DNA of 64,000 nucleotides from Camillea tinctor (Eukaryota > Ascomycota > Sordariomycetes > Xylariales > Xylariaceae), in assembly GCA_022578605.1 (NCBI GenBank), contig MU394077.1, forward strand, positions 248,001-312,000. The letters are read 5' to 3'. The notes below the pieces were generated by a model. That model did not search any database, was not told the origin of the DNA, and saw nothing but the letters and a program-made list of their open reading frames with translations. Below are positions 37,918-48,964 of the stretch, one piece after another. Every line of letters begins with the position of its first letter. Position 1 is the stretch's first letter. The position numbers and the translations under genes are program-made.

Positions 37918-38307
37918 GCTGCTGCTGATGACCACTATTAGCTGGGCTGGCGCTTGGCGTACTCGGGGACATGTAGGCGCTCGACTTGCGCTTCCTAGCT
38001 ACTCCATCTATCAGAGCGCGTCCCATGTTTGACTCGCTGTAATGGCATGTTCTGTTGCTACGCTCACAGCGGCGGCAGCCGGACAATTCGCCAGTACAAC
38101 GAACCTGTTGGAAAATTTTAGCAGTTGCTTACTATACTACTCAAGTCAAATTCCTAAAAGAAGATTGATTTCTAGTTTCATCCTTCTTCCATGGCTTCTG
38201 TTTTTTACCTTAGAAAAATGGCAATTGTCGCAAGCTAGACGCTTTTTACGAACTTCGTTTGACGGTGTATTCGATGCATGACTATCGACTAGTGCCGCCA
38301 TTATCAT
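36806..38307 (-). CDS. Zn2Cys6 transcription factor, AflR-type, 465 aa
   Basis: Two exons, 38209-38307 and 36806-38104, joined in phase 0 to 465 aa. The ATG at 38307 is the first in frame; a second ATG at 38301 is equally possible. The binuclear zinc cluster straddles the intron: C26-x2-C29-x6-C36-x6-C43-x2-C46-x6-C53, read from CDNCHFSK joined to VRCTGELSGCRRC and ERSNRTC, with the usual basic residues KKR just before. After it come a basic stretch (VARKRKSS) and several polyglutamine runs (about 37450-37480 and 37878-37926). The C-terminal part has a CLTQSIALFEQCIPS helix and LGAFQVDRGVQQALQMHVVG then KELLTILKVSRLIKKILLQP, the typical ending of the AflR regulatory domain family that controls aflatoxin- and polyketide-type clusters. 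It is most likely the pathway-specific activator of this cluster; target sites are inferred, not shown. Confidence 0.9.
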
Positions 38308-39658
38308 AGATAGTAATAATGATGTTGCTGCTAGATCGGGTTTAAGGTTGATCAAGAGGAGGTCGACCGGATCTGCGATGATATACTACGATATCCCCTG
38401 AGTCCCTTGCAAGTATTTCGGCCCTTCATTCGAACAGCTTGGGATTATGAATTTGAATTACCAATTTGTTATATCAACTGCATGAGAATACGGAGATACG
38501 TAGTCAAAGGGGGTCTTCAGGGGTTGTTGCCATATTTTGAAGACGACGATGCAGAGCCAACTGAATATCATCTAACAACATGATATAATCCATTACACAG
38601 GGATTATTGTCAAATATGCGATACGAGTATCCAGTCCTATGTTATTGCACAGTACATTATATCACATTTTACCTAACGGTAATAAACAGTATACGTAACG
38701 CACTATATAGGTACAAGGGATGGGGAGTAGAATCCTATAAGCAATATTATTAATAAAAAATATACAAATGATTCTTGTGTCATTATATCAAGTTCCATAG
38801 GGAAAAGATAGGAAAGCTACTTCAATATACAAAACTGGCAGCTAATGACAAGTATATCTATGACAAAGCTCTATATAAGTTTTGACACCCCTATAGCCCC
38901 GTGGTCACCGATCTCGTGGGAATATGCAGTTAGTTTACCTGTCGTATGACAATGTTGGTGTTGGCACTGCAACTGATTCCGCCTTTTGCTAAACTTTACC
39001 GGGGCTTACTACTCACACCAGGTAGGTACCTAACTACATATAGATCATGAGATAGGCTAGTAGTTGAGGGATTACTAACTACGCCGCAGGTTAAGGGTGA
39101 GTACCGTCTTAGATACCTAGAACGAAGCTGCTTGGCTAGCCTTATTGCTTACCTGGATATATCTGTATTCGATTTAGTGTAGTAGAGCAAGAAAAGGGGG
39201 GGGGTGGTAAGAGCTTAAACTCCGCATATCCGCTGCCAATCGGATTGCCCAAACAGGTAACATAGTAGCCTTGATTGTGGAATAGGGGCTCTATAGACTC
39301 TAACCTATAGAAAGGGAATCTGGTGGTCAGCTGTGAAGTTTAATAGAAGACATCCATTATTCTTACATCCATTCAATATTCTTACATCCACTATCATTCT
39401 TACAACCATCATCATGCTTACAACCACCATCTTTACATCTACTTACAAAACAATATTACAAGATACACCATTACCTAACCAATATACCTATCTTGGAACG
39501 ATGCCGAAACCTGCATATATAGGGATAGAAGCAGCTTTATAATTACGACTTATATGTGGTTGATCGCTCATATGACATTTAAGGGATAATATATATGAGT
39601 ACCAACCTACATATAACATAGGTACCCTGTTGCCCTAACCTAGACACTTTATTCTGTC
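38308..39658. other. Intergenic, regulator promoter; no gene seen
   Basis: The left part is the probable promoter of the regulator gene. A low-complexity cttacatcca/cttacaacca repeat (39357-39435) opens a short Thr/Ile-rich frame that lacks an ATG and is not accepted as a gene. Confidence 0.5.
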
Positions 39659-41185
39659 TCACGATCGATCAACCTGTTGTTCTAGCTCTAGCCCTTGCAC
39701 CCACTTCTCCGCTTCCTGTGCCAAGTCCGGGTCATACAGCCAACGTAATTCTCCACCATCTCCGCGTGTGAGTGATTGGTCGCTCCGGGTAGATCCTGAC
39801 GGCAGCTTGGCTCGTTCTGACTCCGGTAGCCGTTTCTCATTCATCTGTCTAGTCAGGTCGAGGACTTTCTTGATGCGGTCTTGACGATAGGCCTGCCACT
39901 GTGCCACCGCCTTACTTAGCGGCACAACCGGCGAGAGCTTAGAAAGAAGAGTAGCCAGGGCTCTCACGTCTTCAAAAGCTTGATTGGCACCCTGGCCAAC
40001 AGTGGGGGGGATTGCGTGCGCGGCATCGCCAACTAGGATGATTCTCTCCGATTCGGATGACCATGATGTCAGGGGCGGAAGGCCATGAAATGCCCAGAAA
40101 CCCATCCGGTCAACCGTAGTAACCTCCAAAGCTGACTGCACCACATCCGGCCAGTCGGTCTTGTTCTCCTGGAGCATGTCATACAATCGTTGTTTATCCT
40201 TTCTGAGTACTTCCCAACCTGCCGAGTCTAGCTCTGCAAACCGCCGCTGAGACCCGATATAGAGCTCGGACCCATCCGGCTGCTGTGGGACGAGTAGGAA
40301 TGCACCCGGTTTCGCCATAACAGTAGCCGGTAAGCTATAACCTTCGGGAATACGAACTTGAGATCTTTGCACGACGCAGCTGATGCCGATGAAACCTACA
40401 TAACTTGGCTTTACATGAGGTAAGAAAGTCCCGCGCACAGTGGAGTGGATACCATCCGCCCCGATTAGGAGAGAGGCACATGCGACTTGACCATTAGTGA
40501 AAGCAAACTCTACTTTGTCTGGTCCATCGGAAGTAATCGTGGCCAGCTTACTGTCGTACTGGATTGGAATATGACGCTCTCGCAGGACTGCCTTCAACTC
40601 ATCGAGAAGTTTCGTACGCACTGTAATAATGGGAGTCAGTAATTGCCACGTCAGGTAACCTTTTTACTCATGAGATCGTTATCTCGGGAGTCAAAAGTCG
40701 TACGAACTCATGGGCTTAGACATGATAGGCAATTTTGACTCCCAGGCCTGGCCGAGACAGGCCAATGGGGTGAATAAACGACTACAAAAATTACTCACTG
40801 ATGCGGATCCCCTGATAACCGTACAGCTTCTCAGAACCAAAGTAATACTCATCGGTGGCCTGATCCAGGCTGTCCGTGTATGTAAGCTTGTCAAATTGGG
40901 ACGCGCTGTCACGGACGCGTTTATAGACGCCGACACTGTCGAGAACACGCAAGCCATTGGGGGAGAGCATAATTCCGCCACCTTGGTCAAAGCCCTCGGA
41001 GCGAGCCTCGTAGACGGTTGAAGAGATACCTAGGTCATGTAGAGCCAGGGCAAGAGTAAGACCCTATACGTAGGAGTAGAATAGTATCAGCAAAATTCAC
41101 GGATATCGCAAAGCCAAAGATAGCAACTTACGGCAACACCTCCACCAATGATGGCAACATGAGTAGGGGGGCTAGTGAGTGTCAT
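39659..41185 (-). CDS. FAD-dependent monooxygenase 1 (aromatic hydroxylase type), 426 aa
   Basis: Three exons: 41132-41185, 40799-41063 and 39659-40620; phases join to 426 aa. The ATG at 41185 opens MTLTSPPTHVAIIGGGVA. It is a class A flavin monooxygenase related to salicylate hydroxylase/UbiH. The FAD-binding GGGVAG lies at residues 14-19, with acidic E of TVYEARSE closing the Rossmann beta2. The DG motif GADGIHSTVR starts at residue 160. The GD motif VGDAAHAIPP then TVGQGANQAFED has its Gly-Asp near 304-305, with the gate-like WAFHGLPPLTSW just before. No membrane anchor or signal peptide is visible. Its neighbour is the NRPS on the same strand (stop at 41871, about 0.7 kb upstream), so the pair is probably co-regulated. 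Enzymes of this class in fungal clusters often hydroxylate or epoxidise aromatic or indole rings, but the substrate here is unknown. Confidence 0.9.
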
Positions 41186-41870
41186 GGCGAGAAGGAAACC
41201 GACATACGAGTGAAGCAAGGGGGGACCAATATGAAGTATGAGAGGGGTAAGGAAACTATGAAAATAATCAAAGAGAGAAGAACATGATACAATTAAGTAA
41301 ATAGGTTCTGCGTTCAACCCAGCCCTGTGTGCGCCTTGGCATGTCTAACCTCGCCGACATAGATCTGCGGGGATAAAGATGAGATTTAAGGAGAACAGCA
41401 TTGATGAGCAGTGTCGGACGCGCGTATATTTTATTGGTAACTGGACAGTCTTCCTAATGCATTAAATACTACATAAATGGGAACTATAGTTTAGATACCC
41501 TCCTAGCGCCTTGTGCTGTGCTTGGTTATCAGTGAGCTACGATTTTAAATATCTGGAGGGGCAGAAGGAGACTCAGTGACGGAAATATGCGTCTGGACAT
41601 GGGACAGATTATCTTACATAGCTAGACAGAGGGGAGCTATTGGGAAAAGTGGATTTCGACATTATGAGAAATGGAAAAGATATGAGTGTGAAAGAAATAG
41701 GGGAGAGTTTATCATAACACGTCTTTTATATATTGCGAGTCTTACCACTCGATGAATGTTATGAAGTCACCAGCTACAAAGTATAGGTTCAGCCTCTATT
41801 TTCTCAAGAGAACGAGATACCAAAACTCTTCTTGTGAAGACCGGCCAACAGCGTCCACTACGGGCTGTCC
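41186..41870. other. Intergenic between NRPS 3' end and FMO1 start
   Basis: 685 bp holding the promoter of monooxygenase 1 and the NRPS terminator. One CTCGCCGACA word near 41350 resembles the CGG half-sites seen elsewhere, but no exact TCG-N5-CGA is present. No gene. Confidence 0.5.
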
Positions 41871-44800
41871 CTATGATAAAGCCGCCAGAGGGGTTCCAAA
41901 CTCCAAGCTCTCGATCCCACCAGACGTCCCATCTTCGCTCCACGGCCGTTTAGCCCCCGCATTCACACTACTCCTCCCGACATCCGAAAGTCTGCGTTCC
42001 AACTCCCCCAGCGGGACAGAAGATGATACATACTGACCCATATACCTCAGTCCCGCATCAACGCGCGCCGCAAACCGCCACACCTCGTCCGCCGCGAACA
42101 GCGCCGCGTCGTACTCGACCCGCAGCGTCACCGCCGAACCCACGGCCGCGAACTCGAACATGATGCCGAACTTGGCGCCGTCGGCCCAGGAGAGCAGCGG
42201 CCGCAGTCCGGGGATGCCGGCCTGGATAGAGGACAGCTGCTCGTGGAAGGTGACCATGGCGTCGAAGAGCGGGTGGTTTGGGATTGCGGCGCGGAGGTCT
42301 TCGGAGGAGAGGATTTCCAGGAGGCTGCTCCACTCCATGCTGTGGCTCAGGGCGGACTGTGCGGATTCGCGTACGCCGTGGAGGAAAGCTGCTAGGGAGG
42401 CTTCTGCTTCTTCTCCTTGGTTGTTGTTATTTTTGTCCCCATGTAGACGCCGCCGGATTCGGATTGGAAGCGGTTGTAGGAAGAGGCCGATGGTGCGCAT
42501 GTCTTCTTCTTGTCTGCCGAGGTAGGGGCTGCCGAGGAGTAAGTCCTGTTTGGTCTTGCTATCGGCCTGGAGAACTAGTGATACGATCGCCAGTGAAATC
42601 TGGTGTAGCGTAAGGCCTAGCGATTGCGAGACTGTTTTGAAGTTGGACATCGTACCCTTCGAGAGTCGGAATAGCAAGGACTTCCCACCATACGAAGTAC
42701 GTGCTCTTTTCATGTATGGTGGTGCCATGCTCATCAGATTCCCACCGGAGAGGTACGACTTCCAGAATTCAGCCGTGGCCTGGTCGACGTCGAGGTTCCA
42801 GCAAGATGTATCTCGGTATTGCCTCTTAGGTGGAGAGATTAAGGACGATTGTTCAACGCCGTTGATGATATTAAGATATGCGGTAGAGAGCTCCTCGAAA
42901 AGGCAGCTAAGGGTCGTATAGTCACATATAATATGGCTCACGCAAACCACCATGTGGTGCTTGGATACCAGCACGCGAACCGGGTCTTCTGTTTCAAGCG
43001 AAAACTCCTTATTGATAGCCGCTCGGATATCCAGACTCTCCACATGCAGAGCCCTAGGAGGCTGGGTAGCATAGGACCTTTCTACCCTCTCACTATTCGT
43101 TGCCGACTGTCGAAACCTGCAGCGCAGGATTGCATGTCTTGCAAGGACTATGTTCCAAGCTTTTATGAGTGCTGAGTGCTGGTCAAAAGATGCGTCCAGT
43201 TCGGAAACGTGAGATACGTTGAATGAAGAAGTCCCCAGATTCCGCCGGTATTTCGAATACCATTCGAGCTCGATGGGTGATACGTGATTATCTCCAAGCA
43301 CCCTTACCCTCGTGCCATTTTTACCAGGGCTCGATGAGCGCGTCCTCACGATATTACCATTAATTGCCTTTTCTTGTTTGGCTACATCGTCGATCGCCGC
43401 CGCGAGATGTGATATCACGGGGTTGTCCATTACCTTGCGTACTGTGAACTTCCGCCGAATGCGGGAAGATATCCGACTTGCCAGCTGTAACTGCAATATA
43501 GAATGGCTGCCCAGAGCCGTGAGGTTCGAGCCTCGGTCTACATGCGTTCTCGGGTCGAGCTTCATCAGCTCCCGCACAGCATCCACAACAAACCTCTCGG
43601 TCGCGCTCATAGTGATATTCTTCTTCTGGGGTTGTTGGTGATGGTCTGTCTCTAGGCTTGCAACACCATCATCAATGCTGACTTTTCTTTCCAGCATTTT
43701 GTAATCCAGCTTACCCGCTGCGGTGAGAGGGAGCTCGTCTAAAGCGATAATGCTCCGAGGCATGGCATATGGGGGCAAGACATCGCGGATGAGTGTCTTT
43801 ACATTTAATGAGTCGGTCGCACTGACCGAAGAAGCTTGGTATGCTGCTACCAGGTGATCATCACGACGGAAGACAGCGGCACCCCCACATCCAGGGATAG
43901 CGTTAGCAACTCGTACTTCTAGATCATCGAGGTCGAGCCTGAAGCCGTTCAGCTTGATTTGCCGATCTCTGCGTCCAAGTAGGCAGATATCCCCAGTTGC
44001 GCTATCCCAATACGCATAGTCACCCGTCTTGTACATCTTCTGTCCAGCTTCGGGCACTATCGGATCGTCCAGGAAGTGCTCAGCGTTCAGCTCCGGCAGG
44101 TTGATGTATCCGTGTGATACCTGTATTCCCGCAATGTACAACTCGCCAACCACGCCGGGTGGGACGAAACCGCGGAAGCGATTGAGAATGTACACTCTAC
44201 TCGACGGATTTGCTTGACCGATGGTGACGGCCTCATTCGGCAATAACCTCTTGATTGTTGCGCCACAGGTAGCTTCGGTCGGGCCATACATATTATATAG
44301 AGAGCGATTTCTAGCCCATGTGTCGCAAAGAGACTGGGGAACGGCTTCGCCAACTAGATAGACCTGGCAAAAACAAAAGACTTATTAGCTTCGCCCTTGA
44401 ATAATTGTCAGTTCAAGATAGAGAAATGTTTTACGTACATTTCGTAGCCGGGGATAATGATTGGGATCTAGCACTTTCGCGATAGAGGGGGTCAGAATCG
44501 CTGAATCACTATCCCGCAAGTGCGAAAAGGGGTCGTCTTGATCAGCAGGCGACGCCAATCGCAACGTGGCGCCATGTGTCAAAGCAGAGAAAATCTCATG
44601 AATGCTACCATCAAAAACGGGAGACATTACCTGGGCAATGACGATGCCCCTTGAAGCAGCCAGACGAACTACATGGTCTTTCTGAAAAGCCACTAGCCCT
44701 TTGTGAGTACATTGTACGCCCTTAGGCTTTCCAGTTGAGCCAGACGTGAAGCAGATGTATGCGAGATCGCCTGGACGAGCAGTGCGTCTCCTCGGGTAAT

Positions 44801-47030
44801 GTGTTATTGGGCCGCTGTGCGTTTTGGGGCTGTTCACTGAGGCGAGTAGGTCATCAACAGCTATAACACGGCATAGAGACGGAGCTATGTTGTTGTCCTG
44901 TTTCTCTCGCGGAGACCAAAAGTGCTCCAGTGTAGTAGTACTCGTGGGAATGAGGACTGCTCGCGCACCACTTCGCACAAAATTCGCGTGCTGCACCGAT
45001 ACCGGGGCTGAGGGATCTATCGGAGCGTAGACGCCGCCTGCTTTGAGCACCCCGAAGATCGCGGCTATCCAGTTCGCAGATCGGTCCGCATAAATACAGA
45101 CAGCCTCGTTAGGCTTGACCCAACTCAGTTCATGTGCTATAATAGCTGCTGCTTCATCCAGGTCGCCGTATGATACTTTCCCGGACTCGCCGTGGACGAT
45201 TGCCGCGTCTGTGGGATGACTAGCCACTACGCTTTCGAATAATGTTACTAAATCGTCATCTTTCGACTCATCAAAAGTCTTGGAGCCGGAACAGTTGCTC
45301 CATTGTTTGATGGTTTCCTCCATCTCCTGGGGTAGTAACGCGTCATGTATGCTTGATATTAGTCGTTTTCCCTCATTGTCTTGCAGGAGCTTGTCCATGC
45401 TCTTTTGAAATACGGACCGCACGTTGTTCATATCATCCTCCGTGTATTGTGCGGTCGAATAGATCAACCGTATCCGAGAATGCTGCTCAATGATAAGATT
45501 CGCCGGAACTCCAGACTGCATATCAAGGCTATTTCTGTCTACCGGTATTGGTCTTGGCAGCTCCTCTCCTTCGTCGTCTTCAAACTGTGTAGCCATGATA
45601 GAGTCGAACTGCCTGTCGAATCCCTCTGCAACTTCCGAATGCTGGACTTCATTCAGCTCGAGGATGTCATCATGGATGCGCCGTAGAAACGCCCCAGCAA
45701 AGGTCCCATCGCCCCTGGCTAGCACTTTTACGAATAATGGCAATATGTTAATCAGGGGTCCAACAACATTTGCAGCTCCTGGAATCGGCAAGTCGCGCCC
45801 TGAGAGGACCATTCCAAAACAAATCTGGTCCACATCCATGAATTTACTAAGAGTCAGAGCCCATGCTGCGGCAAAGTATACCGTTGTGGTATATCCGGTT
45901 CGTCTCTGAGCTGCTGCCATTTTTTCAACAGGGAATTGTATTGTGATAGATTTTTGAGGAATTACCTCTATCTTTTCGAGAGTCCTTTGTGGGCTCAACC
46001 GCAGCTCTCCAGTGGCAGAGGAGAACTGCTCGCGTTTTCTATCCCAGAAGTTTATTGTTGATTCCCTCTTGTCTTCTCTCAACAAACGCAAGGAGCACAT
46101 TATTTCTTTAAACGATGGCCCTGCAGTGATGGTAGTGTCTCCTCGTAAGGTTTGCCTGACCTTATCACGTAGAATCCGAGCAGAATAGCCATCTATAAAT
46201 GCATGGTGTATGCGCCAGATAACAGTAGTAGATTTTGATACATGATTCAAGCATGAAGGCTGGAGCAAATGTATAACTTCAAGTTTGGATATAGGGCCAG
46301 TCGCATTAACTGTATTAGAGGATTCCCTCTGGTATTCATCCTCGCTTTTGACCTGGATTATATTCGGAAGCAGGAGTTGCTGCGGTGAGATTCTCAAATC
46401 GTGAAGGAGGTCTCGAAATATTGGTTCTGCTAGTATTGTATTCATCCACGCATTGTAAATATCTTGCACCTCCCAAACTCCATCATAGGTCTCGTATAAG
46501 GTCAATATATTCAGCCTTGAGTTGTGTGAAGTTTCTCGGAGTAGAAGGAGTTGTGGTTCGGTCCATTCTGTTGTGTTTATATGGCCTAACAGGTTCTTTG
46601 CAGACATTGTATCTTTTTTACAGCAAGTTGAAGATATATTCCCAGTTTCTGGATACAGAATGCTGGCATCCACTAGCGTTGGGATTGTTGTACTAGTGGT
46701 TCCCAAAGCTTTCGAGAAAGGAGGAAGCGAAGGTGGATCAGGAGGTATAGGGGATATGGGTCGATGTAGTGATAAAGGATGCGCTAAATTCGAAGCTCGT
46801 GTTATAACCTCTTTTAATGTCGAGATTCGTAGCATAACCCCTGCTGGGATTGCAATTCCTCTCATTTGACATTCCGAGGAGATGAGGATTGCAGACAATG
46901 AATCGCCGCCTAGCTTGACAAAGGTTGTGGCGTCTGCGGTACAGTTGATCTCATCTGAGCTCACACCAAGCACTTTAGACATAGCCTGGACGACTATAGA
47001 CTTATAGGTCTCATTGTTAGTTGACTCCAT
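41871..47030 (-). CDS. Nonribosomal peptide synthetase, T-C-A-T-C, 1694 aa
   Basis: Two exons, 44439-47030 and 41871-44363, joined in phase 0 to 1694 aa; the start is the first ATG in frame at 47030 (MESTNNETYK). Domain order: thiolation T1 (LGGDSLSA, phosphopantetheine Ser44); condensation C1 (about 170-600, active motif H275-H-A-F-I-D-G); adenylation A (about 640-1080, core FTSGSTGKPKGV at 761, FDGSIHEIF, intron, then YGPTE at 890, YKTGD and LGRRDRQIKLNGFRLD); T2 (LGSHSILQL, Ser1152); terminal C2 (S1340-H-I-I-C-D1345). There is no adenylation domain before T1 and no thioesterase or reductase. T1 must therefore be loaded in trans, and release may use the terminal C domain, whose SHxxxD motif I recall as typical of fungal cyclising C domains. 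Hand alignment to GrsA gives an uncertain pocket code D-G-H-I-Y-V-M-C-G-K; the Asp suggests an alpha-amino acid. It is the core enzyme of the cluster. Confidence 0.93.
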
Positions 47031-47621
47031 TATGGTTGCTCTGTAGATAGCTACGCTGCTTGTAACATTGATAGCTAGCTGCTTCACTTAGTTAAACCGA
47101 TGCCGAAGCCAGGGACTTGGCCTTATTTGTACAACATCCTCCCAAAATGAGGCTCTAAGGTTGGCTAGGTACGTGAACATCTATCTATAGGTGATGAGAC
47201 GTTGCGTCCCTTATATACGTATAGCTGTGGATAGCCCTTGTACATGTACAAGACAGATACCCCTTACCCCTTATTTCAGCACAACTTGTTACCACGTTAG
47301 TCACATTACTTACGGATATATGAATATATATTCTAGATTATGTTAAACAGCTATGTTAGTTGCGTTTCATCCTTAGATATCCACTCTAATCCTTCCGTGG
47401 TGAGATTCCCCCGATGAGGAGATTCGCAAGGCCCATGGAAAGACGCCGAGTATGCCGACAGCACCGAGAGCACCGAGAGCACCGAGAGCACCGAGCGCGC
47501 CGATATTGACTCAATGGTAGTCCTTTGAAATTTATTTCCATTTCTTACCATTCAGATGTTCGTAGCTGGTACTAAAATCTCACCTAAACGTCATCCTAAT
47601 TCTGTAGGGTTCAACAATATA
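47031..47621. promoter_or_regulatory. Shared divergent promoter of NRPS and FMO2
   Basis: 591 bp separate the two divergent start codons. Two CCGA words lie 67-76 bp upstream of the NRPS start (47097-47100 and 47103-47106), and a long CCGA array lies nearer the monooxygenase (47446-47508). A TACATGTACAAG near-palindrome lies around 47242. The arrangement suits joint control by one zinc-cluster regulator. Confidence 0.55.
47446..47508. repeat. 9-bp phased array of seven CCGA units
   Basis: CCGA occurs at 47446, 47455, 47464, 47473, 47482, 47491 and 47500, every 9 bp. Units are CCGAGTATG, CCGACAGCA, three CCGAGAGCA, CCGAGCGCG and CCGATATTG. The CCGA core (TCGG on the other strand) is kept while other positions drift. 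CGG triplets are the half-site of zinc-cluster regulators, so a direct-repeat operator about 115-175 bp upstream of the monooxygenase 2 start is possible. A simple microsatellite is the alternative. Confidence 0.8.
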
Positions 47622-48964
47622 ATGGGGACTTTAAATATTGCCATCATTGGGGGTGAGATTGAGCAGTCCTTCACATTCCTGACACTGCTTGCTAACCGCC
47701 CGAATCAACAAAGATAGCCGGCCCAGCCGGCCTCACATTGGCAAAGCTGTTGCAGCACAATCATCAGTAAGTTGTAAGGTATTCGAAAAAGATGTCGATA
47801 GACATGTGAAGAATCGCGGTGGCTCGTTGGACCTTCATCCGGAGTCCGGACAACGCGCCTTACAAGAGGCTGGTTTATTTGAAAAGTTCAAGAAGCTCGC
47901 TAGACCAGAGGGCGAAACTCTACGGATTTACTCGCCCGATGGTATCGTGCTCATGGACGAGAGTAGAGGCGAATCTGGACGTCCCGAAAGGTTCGCCAAC
48001 AGGCCAGAAATCGACCGTACACAGTTACGCAACCTTCTTCTGGATTCGCTAGCACCCGAGACAGTGCAATGGAATTCCAGACTACAAGACATTCGCAACC
48101 AGGATGATTCGAAGTTAACTTTGGTTTTCACTAATGGCAATGAGGAAACAGGCTTTGATCAGGTCGTTGGCGCCGACGGAGCTTGGTCTAGGGTTCGACC
48201 AAGCGTGAGCGAAACTGAGCCTTCCTACTCGGGTATAAGTGGTCTGGACTGTCGCATCTCAGATGTAGATGCCAGGTTTAAGAAGCTATCCGAGCACGTG
48301 GGACGGGGCATGTGTCTGAATTTAGGGTCGGACAAGGGTCTTATGTGCCAGCGAAATAGTGACGGCGCGATACAACTCTATGCCTTCGCTCGGTTGCCGA
48401 AGGATTGGTTCTCGACATGTGGGATCGACTTCACCCATCCGAACGCGCGGCGAGAGGTCACCAACATGCTTTTCCCAGAATATACGCCACTGCAAAAGTC
48501 TATAGTGCTTAACAGCGATCCGGATACTATAGGACGGCAGCTTTATATGCTCCCGGTGGGATTTCAATGGTCACATAACCCAAGGTCAGAAAGCACTGAT
48601 CTCTTTTGCTGTTTCTAGTACCGCATACTTGATATCCATTGACGTGTTCTTCCTTAGAACTACACTCATCGGGGATGCTGCGCATCTAATGCCTCCATTC
48701 GCTGGAGTAGGCGTCAATGTAGCCATGAAAGACGCCCTGGAGCTTGCACACGCCATTATTGGGGAGAAAGCTGAGCAAGAAGAGCCATCATCGTTAAGCA
48801 TACGCCTCCGGGAATTTGAACTCGGTATGTGGGCACGCGCAAAGCAGAATGCGGAAGTCACTATAATGTATCAAGACTTATTCTTTCACCAACGCGGTGG
48901 CATCGCTATGGTAGAATATTTCGCGAAGAAGAGGCAGGAAGATGCACAGGAGAACACGATATGA
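47622..48964 (+). CDS. FAD-dependent monooxygenase 2, apparent frameshift near N-terminus
   Basis: Exons: 47622-47652, 47718-48584 and 48658-48964. The ATG at 47622 opens MGTLNIAIIG, joined across the first intron to AGPAGLTLAKLLQHN, a perfect FAD-binding Rossmann start. At about 47765-47775 the frame must shift by one base to reach VSCKVFEKDVDRHVKNRGGS; no ordinary splice explains it. After that the protein runs well: a GGSLDLH motif, GADGAWSRVR (DG motif), LPVGFQWSHNPR, then across the last intron TTLIGDAAHLMPPFAGVGVN (GD motif). It belongs to the TetX/aromatic-ring hydroxylase class of flavin monooxygenases, about 400 aa. A 35-bp GT-AG intron at the shift would restore the frame but remove VFEKD, which carries the acidic ribose-binding residue, and is very short. 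A one-base sequencing deletion or a true pseudogene are the main readings. Donor GTCAGA of the last intron is weak. It is transcribed divergently from the NRPS. Confidence 0.75.

Noticed and set aside
39333..39542. Short Thr/Ile-rich frame between regulator and FMO1
   Set aside because: Starts without ATG and is produced by a cttacatcca-type repeat.
47769..47803. A 35-bp intron to repair FMO2
   Set aside because: Shorter than normal fungal introns and it would remove the VFEKD segment needed for FAD binding; a frameshift is the better explanation.
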